NCBI RefSeq assembly: GCF_018687715.1
Contig: NC_056760.1
Span: forward strand, 10,900,001-10,964,000
Origin: Carya illinoinensis
Lineage: Eukaryota > Streptophyta > Magnoliopsida > Fagales > Juglandaceae
DNA length: 64,000 nt
Direction of reading: 5' to 3'
Below the pieces are notes generated by a model that saw only the letters and a list, made by a program, of their open reading frames with translations, was not told the DNA's origin and searched no databases. Numbering within the stretch: the stretch's first letter is position 1; each line of letters begins with the position of its first letter. The translations under genes were made by a program, and so were the position numbers. Shown piece after piece: positions 23,340-33,925 of this stretch.

Positions 23340-24741
23340 TGTTGAACCCAAGGTTTCAAGTTTCATGTGATTATAAATCTACACATGGATTTTTATGATA
23401 ACAAATGAATTCAAAGAATAAATGAGTTTCAAGTTCAAGTTGTTCACACAATGAAATCAAACACATTAAAGAACTAAGTATGAGTAAGAAGGAAATAAGT
23501 TCACATTAAAGTCATAGAATAATGTTATAAATCTCTTAAAATTCGAAATTAGGATTAATGCTCAAAATTAATATTTTATCATAAAGCATTAAAATATATT
23601 TTCCACATGTGCATGAATATTTTTGAAAATTAAATTTGAAAATTTTGAAAGATAATTGATTGTCATCTTTTGCATGTGCATGCCTTGATTAAAGGGTTGA
23701 ACTTTGAAAATATTAAAGATGATTGATTGTCATCTTTCACATGTGCATGTTTTATTTGAATATTTTCAAAAGTTATTGATGCTTTTTTAGACTTATACAA
23801 AAGGTAGATGATTTTATTTGAAAAATTTGAAAAGTAAAGTGTACTCCTTTTGTCATATACAAAAAGTAAAAGATTAGGTTTGAATTTTTTGAAAAGGAAA
23901 GTGTGCTCCTTTTGTCATATGCAAAAAGTAAAAGATTAGGTTTGAATTTTTTTTTAAAAGGAAAGTGTGCTCCTTTTATCATATGTCAAAAGTAAAATAT
24001 TAGGTTTGATTTCTTTGAAAAAGTAAATGATGTTGTTTTTGACAATTGAAAAAGAAGAACCTTTTATTTCAATTTTTTGAAAAAGTGAATGATGTTGTTT
24101 TTGACATGTGAATCTTTTTTAATTTGAATATGAAGTCTCATATGCCTATAAATAGATCATTTGAGAGTTTCACATTTACAACACCTAGAGCATACAACAT
24201 TCATTCAAAACTTTTATTCTCTCTTCTCTAAGCATTGAGCCTTAATCCTTGTTCATTTTGAGAGATATAGTTTGGGCTGTATTGTTCTTATTTCACTCAT
24301 TGAGGAGTGTTTTCTGATAACTTACCCACTATCAGCTTTTGTATAAGAAAAAGGGTGTGTATAAACCTTGTGCGTGTAGAAAGTATTCTACACGGGGAAT
24401 AGTTGAATCACCACGTGTAAGGTGATTGCAAGTGTAGAGGGTGTTCTACACGGATCCTTTGTAGCGGTATTGTTCAAAGGTGTAATAGGTTTCTATCTCC
24501 ACCTGAAGGAGGTTGAATAGTGAATTTGGGAATCTTCAAGGGGTAGCTTGAGGCGAGGACGTAGGCAGTGGGACCGAACCTCGTTAACATACTGAGTTTG
24601 CTTCTCTCTTACCCTTACTCTTTATATTTATTGTTATTTCATATTTTGTTTATATTTTATATTATATATTTGATTTATAATTGTTATTTTTTTTAATACA
24701 ACTCAATTCACCCCCCTCTTGTGTTAGTCATCTGGGCAACA
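23340..24741 (+). repeat. 5' LTR
   Basis: 1,402 bp, TGTTGAACCC...GGGCAACA. TATA box CTATAAATAG at 24,146-24,155. A 62-64-bp minisatellite has three units (from 23,836). Two imperfect palindromes built on GTGTAGA...TCTACAC lie at about 24,373-24,394 and 24,432-24,451. Confidence 0.9.
23836..24013 (+). repeat. Minisatellite inside the 5' LTR, three units
   Basis: Units start AAAGTGTACTCC (23,836), AAAGTGTGCTCC (23,898) and AAAGTGTGCTCC (23,962), each running through a CAAAAAGTAAAAGATTAGG-like stretch. The 3' LTR has only two units (31,735 and 31,796). Confidence 0.8.
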
Positions 24742-24743
24742 AT

Positions 24744-24755
24744 TGGTATCAGAGC
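24744..24755 (+). other. Primer binding site (tRNA-Met)
   Basis: TGGTATCAGAGC, two bases after the 5' LTR end, is the usual plant Copia site complementary to the 3' end of initiator tRNA-Met, used to start minus-strand DNA. Confidence 0.9.
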
Positions 24756-24800
24756 TAAGAGCTCTATTATAAGATTAACTATCTTTTGAGTTAAGATCTT

Positions 24801-25766
24801 ATGGCTAACATTGCAGCTTCATTTGGTGAAGGTCAATCTAGCAATCGGCCTCCACTCTTTTGTGGAGATAATTACTCATTCTGGAAAGTTAGAATGAGAA
24901 TATTTCTTCAAGCTCAAGGTAGAGAAATTTGGAAATGTATTGTAAATGGACCTTATATTCCAAGAAAAGTGGTTGATGGAGTAAAGGTAAAAAAGGAAGA
25001 AGAAGAGTTTGATCGTGAAGACGATAGACTTTATACTTTAAATTTAACTGCTATGAATTTATTATATAATGCTCTTAATGGAAATGAGTTTAATAGAATA
25101 ATGAATTGCGCTACGGCAAAAGAAATTTGGGATAACTTGGAAGTAACTTATGAAGGAACTTCGCAAGTTAAGGAATCAAAAATTTATATTCTTACTTATG
25201 AATATGAAATGTTTAAGATAAATGATGATGAATCTATTTCTAGTATGCACACTCGTTTTACTAACATCATAAACAGCTTGACAGCTCTTGGCAAAATTTA
25301 TTCCAAGGTGGAGATAGTAAGAAAAATTCTCAACTCTTTACCAAAACATTGGGAATCAAAAGTTACAGCGATTCTTGAAACTAGAGACCTCAAGAAACTC
25401 GAAGTCAATGAACTCATCGGGTCACTTATCACCCATGAGTACATATTGAAAAGAGGAGAAGAAGAAGGAAAGCCAAAGAAGAGCTTAGCACTTAAAGCTG
25501 TTCCGCATGAAAGTGAAAGTGATGAAAATGAGAAAAATGACGATAAAGATGAAGAAGTTGCGATGATAACAAGAAGAATTGAGAGGTTCTTGAAGAAAAA
25601 TAGAACTCCTTCGAAGAAATCCTTCAAAAAGTTTTTCAAGAAAGATTCAGGTAAAAATGACACTTTAATTTGTTATAAATGCAATAAACCTGGTCATATC
25701 AAGCCAGATTGTCCTCTGCTAATGAAAGATCGAAACAAGAGCAAGAAAGCAATGAAAGCTACATGA
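24801..25766 (+). CDS. Sirevirus Gag (capsid/nucleocapsid)
   Basis: Open frame of 321 codons starting 45 bp after the primer site. The N-terminal half has the plant Copia gag fold signature (FCGDNYSFWKVRMRIFLQAQ; later YEGTSQVKES and LPKHWESKVTAI). A Lys/Glu-rich linker follows, then a CCHC zinc knuckle, CYKCNKPGHIKPDC, near the C-terminus. It would package element RNA into cytoplasmic particles. The frame closes at a TGA just after the knuckle; the codons beyond it (DDDSSSSDSEASNEE) still look like gag, so the TGA is probably a nonsense change rather than the native end. Confidence 0.85.
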   Translation: MANIAASFGEGQSSNRPPLFCGDNYSFWKVRMRIFLQAQGREIWKCIVNGPYIPRKVVDGVKVKKEEEEFDREDDRLYTLNLTAMNLLYNALNGNEFNRIMNCATAKEIWDNLEVTYEGTSQVKESKIYILTYEYEMFKINDDESISSMHTRFTNIINSLTALGKIYSKVEIVRKILNSLPKHWESKVTAILETRDLKKLEVNELIGSLITHEYILKRGEEEGKPKKSLALKAVPHESESDENEKNDDKDEEVAMITRRIERFLKKNRTPSKKSFKKFFKKDSGKNDTLICYKCNKPGHIKPDCPLLMKDRNKSKKAMKAT

Positions 25767-28700
25767 GATGATGATTCAAGTAGCTCAGATAGTGAAGCAA
25801 GCAATGAAGAATCAGCAAATCTTTGTCTTATGGCTAAAGATGACATTGAGATAACAAATCTTGATAATATTGAAAATCCTTCATATGAAAAATTGCAAAA
25901 TATTTTAGAAGAGGTTTATGAGAAATTTGAAAAATTGGTTATCAAATATACTCTTTGAAAAAGAAAAATTTTTCTTTAACAAATGAAATTGATATTTTAA
26001 AAAAAGAAAATATCATTTTGAAAGATGAAAATCTTGAATTGAATAAGAAGAAAACCGATTTAGAAAATATTGTTGAAAACTTTACGAATGGAAAAAGAAA
26101 TTTTGAAAAACTTCTTGGTAGTTAAAGATGTGTTTTTGACAAGGCAGGCTTGGGATATATGCCAAAACAAAAATACAAACCTTATAAAAATTTCTTTGAT
26201 AATCCTTCTATATCAAAAACCAATAATCAAAATTATTTTCTTAAAAATAATTTTGTCAAAAAAAGATATTATTATAATCATTCAAGTTCTTCATATATGT
26301 CGCATGCTATTTACAATTTTTATAATAGAAATGGTCATAATTATCATATTTATCCTATTAGAAGAAATCATACAATGACTGTTAGGGCCATATGGGTACC
26401 TAAAAATCTTGTTTCTTTTAATACTAATAAATAAAGGACCCAAAGAACTTTGGTACCAAGAAAAATCATTTTAATTGTTTTTATAGGTATGCATGAAGTC
26501 ATCCACAAGCAAAAACAAGTGGTTTTTAGATAGTGGATGTTCAAGACACATGACGGGAGACAAGACTAAGTTCTTTGATCTTAAATCTAAAGAAGAAGGA
26601 CACGTGACATTTGGAGACAACTCGAAAGGGAAGATCGTGGGAATAGGTAAAATTGGTAATGAATCTTCTCTCATAATTGAAGATGTTCTACTTGTTGAAG
26701 GTTTAAACATAATCTTTTGAGCATAAGTCAATTATGTGATAAAGGATTTACAGTTATTTTCAAAATGGATAAATGCATTATTTTGAATGATCATGATTGT
26801 AATATTTGTTTTATTGCTTTTAGAATTAACAATGTTTATACAATTGATTTTGAAGAAATTACCCCCCAAGATGCAATTTGTTTTTCAGTTCAAAATGAAA
26901 CTAGTTGGTTATGGCATAAAAGACTAGGTCATGCCAATATGGAACTTATTTCCAAACTTTCAAAAAATGATCTTGTGAGAGGTTTACCAAAAACATATTT
27001 TCTTAAAGACAAAATTTGTGATGCATGTCAATTTGGTAAACAAACAAAAACTTCTTTTAAAACTAACAAACATATTTCCACTACTAGACCATTGCAACTG
27101 ATACACATGGATCTTTTTGGACCAAATAGAGTTGAAAGTTTAGAAGGAAAATATTATGCATTTGTTATTGTTGATAATTTCTCTAAATATACTTGTGTCA
27201 TCTTTCTTGCTCATAAAGATGAGGCACATAATGCCTTTACCAAGTTATGCAAGAGAATTCAAAATGAAAAGGGCTATACTATTTTAAGTATCCGAAGTGA
27301 TAGAGGAAAAGAGTTTGTTAATAAAAATATTGAAACATTTTGTGATGAAAATGGTTTTGTGCATAATTTTTCTGCTCCTCGAACTCCTCAACAAAATGGG
27401 GTAGTAGAGAGGAAAAATAGATCTCTTCAAGAGATGGCAAGAACAATGCTCAATAAGAACAACTTGCCTAGTTATTTTTGGGCCGAAGCGGTAAGTACTG
27501 CATGTTATATTATAAATAGAGTTATGCTAAGGTCTAAGTTAGATAAAACCCCCTATGAGCTTTGGAATGAGAAAAAATCCAACATCAGTTACTTTCATGT
27601 ATTTGGATGCAAATGTTTTATTTTAAATGACAGGGATAATTTAAGCAAATTTGATGCAAAATCTGATGAAGGTATCTTTCTCGGGTATTCTACTAATAGT
27701 AAAACTTATAGAGTATTCAATAAAAAGACTTTGACTGTATAAGAATCTATGTATGTAGTATTTGATGAATCTAATTCTCCACTCTTCAAGAAATCTATTG
27801 ATGAAGAAACAGGAGATATAAATAACACGGAAAGTCTCAATCTCAACAAAGAGAAAACAATAGAGGAAGTTTAACATGGAGTCATCAGGAAAGATCATCA
27901 AAATTTAATACAAGATGCAACCAAACAGTCGAAATTTGTGAAAGATCATTCAGTGGAATAAATTTTGGGAGAACCTTCACAAGGTGTAAGTACTCGATCA
28001 TCTCTTAGAAATATTTGCAATCATACTGCTTTTCTATCTCAAATTGAACCCAAAAATATTGATGACACATTTCTTGATGAATCTTGGATTCTAACTATGC
28101 AAGAAGAGTGGAATCAATTTGAAAGAAATGATGTTTGGACACTTGTTCCTAGACCCAAAAATCATAGTATTATTGGAACAAAATGAGTTTTTAGAAAAAA
28201 GAAAGATGAGTCCGGAGTCATTACTAGAAATAAGGCTCGACTTGTAGTCCAAGGTTTTAATCAAGAAGAAGGAATCGATTATGATGAGACATACGCACCT
28301 GTCGCAAGATTAGAAGCTATTCGAATGTTACTTGCATATGCTTGTTATAAAGATTTCAAACTTTTTCAAATGGATGTTAAAAGTACTTTCTTAAATGGTT
28401 TTATAAATGAAGAGGTATATGTTGAGCAACCTCCAGGTTTTGAAAATCATATTTCTCCAAATCATGTTTTCAAACTCACAAAAGCACTATATGGACTTAA
28501 ACAAGCTCCTAGAGCTTGGTACGAGAGACTCAGTAGTTTATTGATTGAAAAATGTTTTTCAATAGGAAAAATCGACACAACTCTTTTCATTAAATATGAA
28601 AATGATGATATTCTTTTGATTCAGATTTATGTTGATGATATAATATTCGGTGCTACTAATGAAAATATGTGTCAAGTTTTTGCTAAAACTATGCTGGAAG

Positions 28701-29580
28701 AATTTGAGATAAGCATGATGGGAGAACTTACATTCTTTCTCGGATTGCAAATTAAGCAAGCAAAAAGTGGGACATTCATCAATCAATCAAAATATATTAA
28801 GGAATTACTGAAGAAGTTTGAGATGGAAAATGCTAAGGAAATTGGAACACCAATGAGCCCATCAACTAAACTTGATAAAGATGAATCTGGTAAGTCAGTT
28901 GATTCGAAAATATATCGAGGTATGATTGGTAGTTTATTATATTTAACAGCCATAGACCAGATATTATGTTTAGTGTGTGCTTATGTGCACGCTTTCAATC
29001 ATCTCCAAAAGAATCACATTTAATTACAGTTAAGCGCATTCTTAGATATCTTAGTGGTACAATTAACCTAGGATTATGGTACCCTAAGCACACATCTTTC
29101 GATCTAATCAGTTACACAGATGCAGATTATGCTAGCTGTAAAATAGATCGAAAAAGCACTAGTGAAGCATGTCATTTCTTAGGTCATGCACTAGTTTCCT
29201 GGTTTAGTATAAAACAAAATTCTGTTGCATTATCTACTGCTGAGGCAGAATATGTTGCTGCGGGTAGTTGTTGTGCTCAAGTTCTCTACATGAGGCAACA
29301 ACTTGAAGATTTTAAACTCATGTATAATCACATTCCAATCAAATGTGATAATACAAGTGCTATAAATCTTTCAAAGAACCCAATACAACATTCTAGAACT
29401 AAGCATATTGAAATAAGGTATCATTTTCTTCGAGATTATGTGCAGAAAGACGATATAATATTAGAGTTCACAAACACACACGATCAGTTAGCAGATATTT
29501 TCACAAAATCTTTACCAGAAGATAGATTATTTATGATCAAAAGAGAAATATGTATGATGCATGCTATGAATATCTCTTAA
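25767..29580 (+). pseudogene. Sirevirus pol, broken by stops and frameshifts
   Basis: Protease at 26,493-26,720 with active-site DSGCSRHMTGD. Integrase at about 26,717-27,742 with the HHCC zinc motif (H-KRLGH...CDACQFGK), MDLFGP, RSDRGKEF and PRTPQQNGVVERKN, i.e. the DDE core. Reverse transcriptase spans about 28,000-29,000 with [17 protein letters not shown] and IYVDDIIFG. RNase H is at 28,966-29,580 (YTDADYASCKIDRKST; LSTAEAEYVAA). Disablements I can see: TGA after the gag knuckle, a frameshift near 25,950, another near 26,430, one near 26,715 at the protease/integrase join, TAA at about 27,740, TGA at about 28,184 in RT, and a frameshift near 28,955 between RT and RNase H. All catalytic motifs persist but no frame spans pol. 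Confidence 0.88.
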
Positions 29581-29772
29581 GAGATAGACCAGAGTCAATA
29601 AACATAGAGATAGATTTTTTAAATACTTTTACATAAACTTGAGATTCTTAGTCTCATGTTTGAGATGCTCATTCTCTTCATATAATATCATGTCATTCTT
29701 ATCCATGGGAACCGGCAAGCGGAATGAAGAATCTAATAAAGATTTCAACTGTTTATTCTTCTGCCGAATGAT

Positions 29773-30201
29773 TCATTCCCTTGTGTGAGACTCTTGAACA
29801 ATTCGTTGAAGTACAACAATTTGTTCTTTGAGCTTTTCAACTTCGTGATTTTTGGCTTGTAGCTGCTGAGAAAAAGCAACAATAGAGGAAGAGTAGTGAG
29901 TCCCAACACTCACCAAGTCATAAATAGCATCAGAATCTGACTTATTAGTCAGATTATTATTTTCTTGCTGCAACATAGCACCAATGGCAGCTGCAGAAAG
30001 GATAGAAGGTTGAGATGTAGAATGCCTCATGGATGAATCTAGAGAAATGTTAGAAGAATAAACCATTGAGAAAAGCATAGAAGGCTTAAAACGAGAATGT
30101 TGAAGGAATGCAGATGAGTTATAAAAATGAGATGAAAACTTGATGCGGATTGGATGAATTTCAGGATTGATTTTATAGAGATAGCATAAAGAATAAGACA
30201 A
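29773..30201 (-). CDS. Antisense coiled-coil ORF 2, paralogue of ORF 1
   Basis: Open frame of 142 codons on the minus strand. The most 5' possible initiator is a TTG; the first ATGs lie about 40 codons in (SMLFSMVYSSNIS), where similarity to ORF 1 also begins. QPSILSAAAIGAML matches QSSIFSPEAVNTMI of ORF 1, and HYSSSIVAFSQQLQ matches QYAASITIMSRRLM. It then enters a shorter coiled coil (NHEVEKLKEQIVVLQR). ORF 2 ends about 190 bp beyond the RNase H stop, so the two genes converge tail to tail. Function unknown. Confidence 0.5.
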   Translation of the reverse strand: MSYSLCYLYKINPEIHPIRIKFSSHFYNSSAFLQHSRFKPSMLFSMVYSSNISLDSSMRHSTSQPSILSAAAIGAMLQQENNNLTNKSDSDAIYDLVSVGTHYSSSIVAFSQQLQAKNHEVEKLKEQIVVLQRIVQESHTRE

Positions 30202-30228
30202 ACTATTGTCTCTTCAAATCTTATTTAG

Positions 30229-30762
30229 TCAAAAGAAATACAAGATATGCTGGACACACATTGTCAAAAGTTTTCTTACTAAGCCAGCGAGATTAACAGT
30301 AGATTGTCTATATTTTTCTAGTAAACGATGAACTTCTGCTGTTATCTGCCGATGTTGACCTTGTATCTGAACCCTTTCTCGTTCCAGCTCCTCTATTCGT
30401 GGTTGCAGATCATGAGCATACCAATCTGCAAATTTTTTCAACTCTTGGTTTTCTTGCTTTAGCCTTTTATTCTCACTATCCTTATTAGCAAGCTTCTGTC
30501 GTAACTTAAATATTTGCATGTTAAGATGATCAATCTCACTCACCCTCGTCATTAACCTCCGAGACATGATCGTAATAGAGGCAGCATATTGACTACTGAG
30601 TATTCTTGATTCTGCAATAATCCCAGAATCAACCTTACTATAAAAACGGTTCTCTGCTCCTATCATGGTATTGACGGCCTCAGGAGAGAAGATTGATGAT
30701 TGATGCGTCAATGGTTCCTGATTCAAGTCTGAAACATTAGTGGAAGAGAATTGCTCAGCCAT
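30229..30762 (-). CDS. Antisense coiled-coil ORF 1 within the Sirevirus 3' region
   Basis: 177 codons on the strand opposite gag-pol, between RNase H and the purine tracts, with a true ATG at 30,762 (MAEQFSSTNVSDLNQ). The first 70 residues contain QSSIFSPEAVNTMI. The C-terminal half is heptad-like and rich in Glu, Lys, Arg and Gln (SENKRLKQENQELKK, IEELERERVQIQG), so a long coiled coil is likely. I recognise no named family. It is similar in order and sequence to ORF 2, which lies 27 bp further on in the same frame. Either a captured host gene or an element-specific extra ORF; function unknown. Length and composition argue against chance in this AT-rich setting. Confidence 0.6.
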   Translation of the reverse strand: MAEQFSSTNVSDLNQEPLTHQSSIFSPEAVNTMIGAENRFYSKVDSGIIAESRILSSQYAASITIMSRRLMTRVSEIDHLNMQIFKLRQKLANKDSENKRLKQENQELKKFADWYAHDLQPRIEELERERVQIQGQHRQITAEVHRLLEKYRQSTVNLAGLVRKLLTMCVQHILYFF

Positions 30763-31051
30763 TCTATCGTTGTGAAAAAACAGAACTCAAGTCAAGAAGC
30801 GATTATTTTTTTGGCATCCAATAGATGAAAATGATCATTTTTTTATAGCAACTTAAAGCCTTCAATTACGTTTGTCAACAACATCAGGTTATTGTTTAAA
30901 TCTCTAGCCGCACTAAATTCATAGAGTTAGGCCTCGAGACTTTGCAGCATTTGTCGGGTCACGAACGGCTCCTTTTTCAACTATCTACAGTGACTATTAA
31001 ACCATCATTTTCTTCAGTCCATTTACTTGCTGCCGATCCTTTTTAATGATG

Positions 31052-31237
31052 CCAAAAGGGGGAGAAGTTTTAGACTAGAACATTAACATTGTTTAAATTG
31101 CTAAACTTGTTATATATGCTTGGAATTATATTTATACTTTTGCTTGAAAAACTAACGCATATTTTCAGGGGGAGCTTAAGTATTAATACAGGTTTCAAGT
31201 TCTATCAAGTATTTGTCATCATCAAAAATGGGGAGAT
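31052..31237 (+). other. Polypurine tract cluster
   Basis: Three G-rich purine tracts precede the 3' LTR: CAAAAGGGGGAGAAG (31,053-31,067), CAGGGGGAGCTT (31,167-31,178) and AAAAATGGGGAGAT (31,224-31,237), the last touching the LTR. Multiple tracts are described as a Sirevirus trait. Confidence 0.7.
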
Positions 31238-32576
31238 TGTTGAACCCAATGTTTCAAGTTTCATGTGATTATAAATCTACACATGGATTTTGATAATAAC
31301 AAATGAATTCAAAGAATAAAGGAGTTTCAATCTCAAGTTGTTCACACAATGGAATCAAGCACATCAAAGAACCAAGCATGAGCAAGAAGGAAACAAGTTC
31401 ACATTAAAGTCATAGAGTAATGTTGTAAATCTCTTAAAATTCGAAATTAGGATTAATGTTCAAAATTAATATTTTATCATAAAGCATTAAAATACATTTT
31501 TCACATGTGCATGAATATTTTTGAAAATTAAATTTGAAAATTTTGAAAAATGATTGATTGTTATCTTTTGCATGTGCATGCCTTGATTAAAGGGTTGAAC
31601 TTTGAAAATATTAAAGATGATTGATTGTCATATTTCACATGTGCATGTTTTATTTGAATATTTTCAAAAGTGATTGATGCTTTTTTAGACTTATACAAAA
31701 GGTAGATTATTTTGTTTGAAAAATTTGAAAAGTAAAATGTGCTCCTTTTGTCATATACAAAAAGTAAAAGATTAGGTTTGAATTTTTTGAAAAGGAAAGT
31801 ATGCTCCTTTTGTCATATGCCAAAAATTAAAATATTAGGTTTGATTTTTTTGAAAAAATAAATGATGTTGTATTTGACAATTGAAAAAGAAGAACCTTTT
31901 ATTTGAAGTTTTTGAAAAAGTGAATGATGTTGTTTTTGACATGTGAATCTTTTTTAATTTGAATATGAAGTCTCATATGCCTATAAATAGATCATTTGAG
32001 AGCTTCACATTTACAACACCAAGAGCATACAACATTCATTCAAAACTTTCATTCTCTCTTCTCTAAGCATTGAGCCTGAATCCTTGTTCATTTTGAGAAA
32101 TATAGTTTGCGCTGTATTGTTCTTATTTCACTCATTGAGGAGTGTTTTCTGATAACCTACCCACTATCAACTTTTATATCAGAAAAATAGTGTGTATAAC
32201 TTTTGTGTGTGTAGAAAGTATTCTACACGGGGAATAGTTGAATCACCACGTGTAAGGTGATTGCAAGTGTAGAGGGTGTTCTACACGGATCCTTCGTAGC
32301 GGTGTTGTTCAAAGGTATAATAGGTTTCTATCTCCACCTGAAGGAGGTTGAATAGTGAATTTGAAAATTCTCAAGGGGTAGCTTGAGGCGAGGACGTAGG
32401 CAGTGGGGTCGAACCTCATTAACATACTGAGTTTGCTTCTCTCTTACCATTACTCTTTATATTTATTGTTATTTCATATTTTGTTTATATTTTATATTAT
32501 ATATTTGATTTATAATTGTTATTTTTTTTAATACAACTCAATTCACCCCCCTCTTGTGTTAATCATCTGGGCAACA
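31238..32576 (+). repeat. 3' LTR
   Basis: 1,339 bp, same TGTTGAACCC start and GGGCAACA end as the 5' LTR. It has one minisatellite unit fewer and scattered, mostly transition, differences. The TATA box is preserved at about 31,981-31,990. Confidence 0.9.
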
Positions 32577-32581
32577 AAAAA

Positions 32582-33900
32582 CAAATTGGTTAAACTATTT
32601 TTTTAAGCTAGGAAACGTATGGGTTTTTAGGTTCATATTTTTAATTTTTAATTTTCTATTTTTTCTTATACAATTTATTTCTTCCATCAGTGTGCCTAAT
32701 GAAACGATTTTTTTTTTTCCTTTTAATATTTTTTTTTTTGAGATTTTACAAAAACTTAACAAAAAGACTAATTTGATTATAATGAAATACAAGATTAAAA
32801 ATTTAAGGAAAAATTGATCAATAACCCTAGTATCTTTGGTCAGGTTGAGATTCATCTCTTATATATCTTGTTATGAAATAATACTATGTACTATAATAAG
32901 TTTTGGATTAGGATTCTCATCTATTAGAAATTCATCCACCTTAGTTATAGTTAATAGAAAGAAATATTCTTTTGCAACTCACTGCAGAGGATACGATAGA
33001 TTGTTAAATGAAAAATTATTATTACTAATTTTAAAAAATAAAATTTTTATAGTTTATTGATAAAGAAAAAAAAGGTTGGGCTTTGGCTGCAATGAGGCGG
33101 TCAGGTATGATTATTGTGTTTAGGGGTGCTCCCTGCACCTTCCGGGCAGGTAGTGCCTATTCCCACTGTTCGCCCATTGCCTACGACTAGAGAGAGTTTC
33201 TAAAGAGAAAGAGAGATATACATGGGGCTGAGAATGACGACGAGAAAGAAAGACTACGATAACAAGGCATAAGAGATTGAGAGACTGCGAAGGCAAGAGG
33301 TAAGAGACTAAGAGATGAGAGAGAGGAAGACACAAGGGAGGGGGAGGGGGAGAGTAGGGTCTTAAAATAAAGAGTTTTGTTATTCGTTATCTCACGCACC
33401 ACTCACCATATTTATTTTTATTTTATTTTAATTTATTTTTTATTTTATTTATTTTAAACTAATTAAAATTTTTTACATACACCATGCATTTAGTAAAAAA
33501 ATAAATAAAAAGTTATGTATTATGCACTGTGTGAGAATGATAAATATAATTTTGTAAAATAAAACATAATAGCAAAACGACAATGACGCGTTTAATTAAA
33601 AAAATTTGTTATTTTTAATATATATATATAAATAGATACACAAATATATATTGGGCTGGGCGGACGTGTAAAAACTCGAGCGGGCTTGGGCTTGGGCTCC
33701 CCCCCGGCCCGCGGGTAGTGTTTTCTTGGTCCTAGTCGTGTTTTCTTAGCCGCGGGGTCAAAAAAGGAAGAATAATATATGATCTAAATCTTATTGCAGA
33801 AGAAGTTATAGATCTTTAGAAAAGAAGTATAGAGACGAATCTCAACTCAGGTTATACGCCAACTCCTCCAAAGTTAATTAAAACGCACTACCGCCAGTGG
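32582..33900. other. Intergenic DNA between the Sirevirus and the At4g22160-like gene
   Basis: AT-rich. Around 33,180-33,360 there is a GA-rich tract, and at 33,650-33,720 an unusually GC-rich patch (GGGCTGGGCGG, CCCCCCGGCCCGCGGG) that may be the end of a GC-tipped transposon beginning near 33,120 (GGGGTGCTCCC). No gene is supported except the leader of the next gene. Confidence 0.4.
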
Positions 33901-33925
33901 CCCTTAAAAGCCGTCTTTCCGTGCA

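Larger units (their letters stand above)
23340..32576 (+). mobile_element. Full-length Copia LTR retrotransposon, Sirevirus (SIRE) type, inactive
   Basis: A 9.2-kb element with LTRs starting TGTTGAACCC and ending CTGGGCAACA. It is flanked by AAAAA on both sides (23,335-23,339 and 32,577-32,581). Order: 5' LTR, tRNA-Met primer site, gag, protease, integrase, reverse transcriptase, RNase H, two antisense ORFs, three G-rich purine tracts, 3' LTR. Integrase before reverse transcriptase defines Copia. The RT stretch [15 protein letters not shown], the long 3' non-coding zone and repeated purine tracts point to the Sirevirus lineage. pol is broken by several stops and frameshifts, so the copy cannot supply its own enzymes. 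The LTRs differ by about ten substitutions in their first 155 bases. Confidence 0.9.

Noticed and set aside
24373..24451. Possible CRISPR-like or other array in the LTR
   Set aside because: Only two palindromic units without spacers of uniform length, inside an LTR of a plant retrotransposon.
25298..25663. 121-codon minus-strand ORF antisense to gag
   Set aside because: Its Ser/Phe/Leu-rich sequence is the complement of the Lys/Glu/Asp-rich gag linker, so it is a shadow, unlike the antisense ORFs at 29.8-30.8 kb, which have no sense gene beneath them.
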